This document shows, piece after piece, positions 61,868 to 64,000 of a stretch of 64,000 nt of DNA; the first letter of the stretch is position 1, and every line of letters starts with the position of its first letter. The notes beneath the pieces are model-generated. The model was not told the DNA's origin. It did not search any database and saw only the letters and a list, made by a program, of their open reading frames with translations. Source of the stretch: Rhinopomastus cyanomelas (taxonomy: Eukaryota; Chordata; Aves; Bucerotiformes; Rhinopomastidae). The translations under genes were made by a program, and so were the position numbers. The stretch is from NCBI GenBank assembly GCA_013400115.1, contig VXBP01003540.1, positions 61,095-125,094 of the forward strand, in the 5' to 3' direction.

Positions 61868-62857
61868 GAGGAAACGGTCTAGAAGGTTCCTTGAATGTGC
61901 TGGAGATAACTTCCTGACATAGCTGGTAAGTGAGGCTACCATGGGAGGTACCTGTTAGACCTGCTATTTACAAACAGAGAGGATCTAAGTGGGAGATGTG
62001 GTTGCCATATTTGGCTTAGTGACCATGACATGATTGAGTTCTTCATCCTTGGTGAGGCAAGGCTGGGGGACAACAAAACCTTCGTACTCGACTTACCGAG
62101 GGCATACTTTGTCTTGTTCAGGACATTTGTTGAAAAAGTCTCTTGGGAGACACTCCTGAAGGACAGAGGTGTCCAGGAAAACTGGACATTCTCCAAATAA
62201 TTACTCTCAAAGGCATAAGAGCAGGCATCCCCATGCACTGTAAGATGAACCAGTGAGGAAGAAGACTGTCCTGTCTGAACAGGGAGTTTCTGCTGGGCCT
62301 CAGGATAAAAAAAAGGAAAGCTTATAATCTTTGGAGTAAAGGGCAGGCAACTCAAGAAGAGCACAGGGATCTAACCAGCGCATGCAGAGAGGAAATCAGG
62401 AAAGAAAAGCCCAGTAAGAACTCAATCCAGACAATGTAAAGAGGGACAACAGAAAGGTTTTTACAAAAACATAAACAGCAAAAAGAGTGTCAGGGAGATT
62501 CTCCACCCTTTCCTGGATGTGGAGGGCAACATTATCACCAAGGATGAGGACAAGGCTGAGGTACATGACTCCTTCTTTGTTTTAGTCTTTCATGAACAAT
62601 GCAGTTATCCTCAGGTTATTCAGGCTCCTGAGCTGGAAGACAGGGACACAGAGCAGGATGCACTGCCCCTAATTCAAGAGGAAGCACTTAATGACCAGGT
62701 AAATCACCTGAACACTCACAAGTCTATTGTGCCAAATGGGGTCCGTTCAAGAGTGCTGGAGATGGCAGAGAACTTGCCAAACCACTCTCCATCATTTATC
62801 AATTCTCCTGACTAGCCAAGTTGGAGACTGCTAATGTGATTCCCATCCACAAGAATC
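61868..62857 (+). mobile_element. CR1 LINE (host copy, 5' part): endonuclease end, linker, start of RT
   Basis: The sense-strand sequence follows CR1 ORF2 from the endonuclease C-terminus (gtctagaaggttccttgaat reads SRRFLE) through the linker. It goes on to the short block before RT ('NIITKDEDKAEVHDSFFVLV', then 'SSFINSPD') and 'ctaatgtgattcccatccac' just before the insertion at 62858. Several stops. The same element resumes at 63292. Confidence 0.88.
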
Positions 62858-63291
62858 ACAGAGTCACAGAACATTAGGGATTGGAGAGGACCTTGAAAGA
62901 TCACCCAGTCCAATCCCCCTGACACAGCAGGATCACCTAGACCAAGTCACACAGGAACACATCCAGGAGGGTCTTAAACCTGTGGCTTAGCAATGACTTC
63001 CGCCATCTCCCTTAGCACCCGCGGATGCATCCCGTCTGGGCCCATGGATTTGTGTACATCCACTTTGCTCAACTTCTCCCTAACCCAGGCCTCATCAACC
63101 AGGGCAAACTCCTCTCTTGTCTCAAGTTCCTCTGGGGCCTCAGCGGTCTGGTGCTTGGTATCAGGACAGCCCCCAGAAGTATATAGACAGAGGCAAAGAA
63201 GGTGTTCAGTATCTCTGCTCTCTCTGTATCCTCTGTCTCCAGGGCACCCACCTCATTCAGCAGGGGGCCTACATTGCCTTTGGGTTTAGTT
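62858..63291 (-). mobile_element. CR1 LINE nested in another CR1, with internal deletion
   Basis: Begins with the antisense 3' terminus ('cacagagtcacagaacatta', 'gggattggagaggaccttga') and 3' UTR up to about 62982, then jumps directly to the linker/RT-start region. Read on the minus strand, that region gives 'SKVDVHKSMGPDGMHPRVL'-type sequence followed by 'REMAEVIAKPQ'. Most of the RT and C-terminal coding region is therefore missing. It is inserted antisense into the host CR1, whose sequence resumes at 63292. Confidence 0.87.
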
Positions 63292-63600
63292 TTACCTGGA
63301 CCAAGGGGCAGAAGTATGAGGCAGATAACTACAGGCCTGTCAGCCTGACCTTGGTACTAGGGAAAAGTATGGAATGGCTCATCCTGAGCAGGTTCACACA
63401 GCAAGTGCAGGACAGCCTGGGGATCATGGCCAGCCAACAGGGACTTATAAAAGGCAACTCTAGCTTGGTCAACTTGATCTTTATCAATGACCATGTGACC
63501 CACCTAGAAGACATTATTCTCCTAGACTTTAGTAAAGCACTTGACACAGTCTCCCACAGCATTCTCCAAGAGAAGCAGATAGTCCATGGTTTAACATTTT
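63292..63600 (+). mobile_element. CR1 LINE (host copy, 3' part): RT domain
   Basis: Continues the host element with 'ADNYRPVSLTLVLGKSMEWL', then 'GLIKGNSSLVNLIFINDHVT' and the palm block 'ILLDFSKALDTVSHSIL'. These correspond to the CR1 motifs NYRPVSLTS, GFTKGKS and LDFSKAFDTVSH. Homology fades after about 63600, so the C-terminal half is lost. Confidence 0.9.
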
Positions 63601-64000
63601 TGCCAGGTAAAACTCTGTGTCAATTTTGCCATTGTTTCATGGCAAAATAACCCAATGGATAATTTAATCATAAGAACATTATCTTGAAACTTACGACATT
63701 TTAAGCTGTTTTGTAATAGAAAATCTTTGTTATCAGGCATAGAATGCTGCATATATATTTACTGCACTTCTTACTAATGCAAATTACCTTTTTTGTAGCA
63801 TATATAGAGGTTTCGAAGAAAACTACTAATATATATTTAGTAGCTAGATATTGTTATTCTGGATACGCTTTCTAAGCCTTGAAAGTATGACAGATCTCAG
63901 AAGAATTTAACTAGCAATAGCCTGATTTAACTAGAATAAATAGAAGTGGAATGTGGATTTAGCAGGATTGGCACAAGAACAGGTGTGTATCTTCTTTAGA
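63601..64000. other. Intergenic DNA to window end, nothing recognised
   Basis: AT-rich, no feature recognised. Confidence 0.4.

Noticed and set aside
63117..63650. 177-codon plus-strand frame
   Set aside because: It runs from an antisense CR1 insertion into the RT of the host CR1, a chimera created by nesting.
1..64000. CRISPR arrays, operons, bacterial promoters or prophage
   Set aside because: The split gene, CR1 LINEs and CpG island show vertebrate nuclear DNA. No regularly spaced direct repeats or prokaryotic gene layout exist.

Overview
The window looks like bird nuclear DNA. It is AT-rich and non-coding for most of its length, and it is littered with CR1 (chicken repeat 1) LINE fragments, the dominant retrotransposon of birds. 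It also carries one split gene with GT-AG introns. A tRNA-headed SINE with a CR1 tail near 7.7 kb resembles the SINEs described from passerine birds. That hints at a passerine, but it is an inference from a single degraded copy.

The only protein-coding gene I can support is SLC5A7, the sodium-dependent high-affinity choline transporter CHT1. It lies on the minus strand, with its ATG at 44898 and its stop at 20930. Eight coding exons join without a frame break into 578 codons; the human protein has 580 residues. Every junction has a GT donor and an AG acceptor, and each split codon reads correctly. A 5' UTR acceptor at 44943/44944 and a CpG island at about 45.53-46.13 kb point to a non-coding first exon and promoter just upstream. 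CHT1 takes choline back up at cholinergic nerve terminals, the rate-limiting step for acetylcholine synthesis.

Layout: 1-20.4 kb is the region downstream of SLC5A7, with CR1 fragments, a head-to-tail cluster of three CR1 copies (8.23-9.49 kb) and the tRNA/CR1 SINE (7.67-7.86 kb). The gene runs from about 20.4 to 46.1 kb; its introns hold several CR1 copies, including an old one of about 2 kb (30.6-32.6 kb) and a double insertion (38.36-40.5 kb). From 46.1 to 57 kb is upstream intergenic DNA, unremarkable except for a small GC-rich island at 56.56-56.70 kb that contains a strong RE1/NRSE (REST-binding) core. From 57 to 64 kb there is more CR1, including a CR1 nested inside another CR1 (61.87-63.6 kb) and a single ambiguous base at 57385 exactly where CR1 homology stops.

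No undescribed coding system is evident. The observations most worth following are the RE1-like site upstream of a neuron-specific cholinergic gene, the overlapping upstream ORF in the SLC5A7 leader, the chimeric SINE, and the nested and internally deleted CR1.
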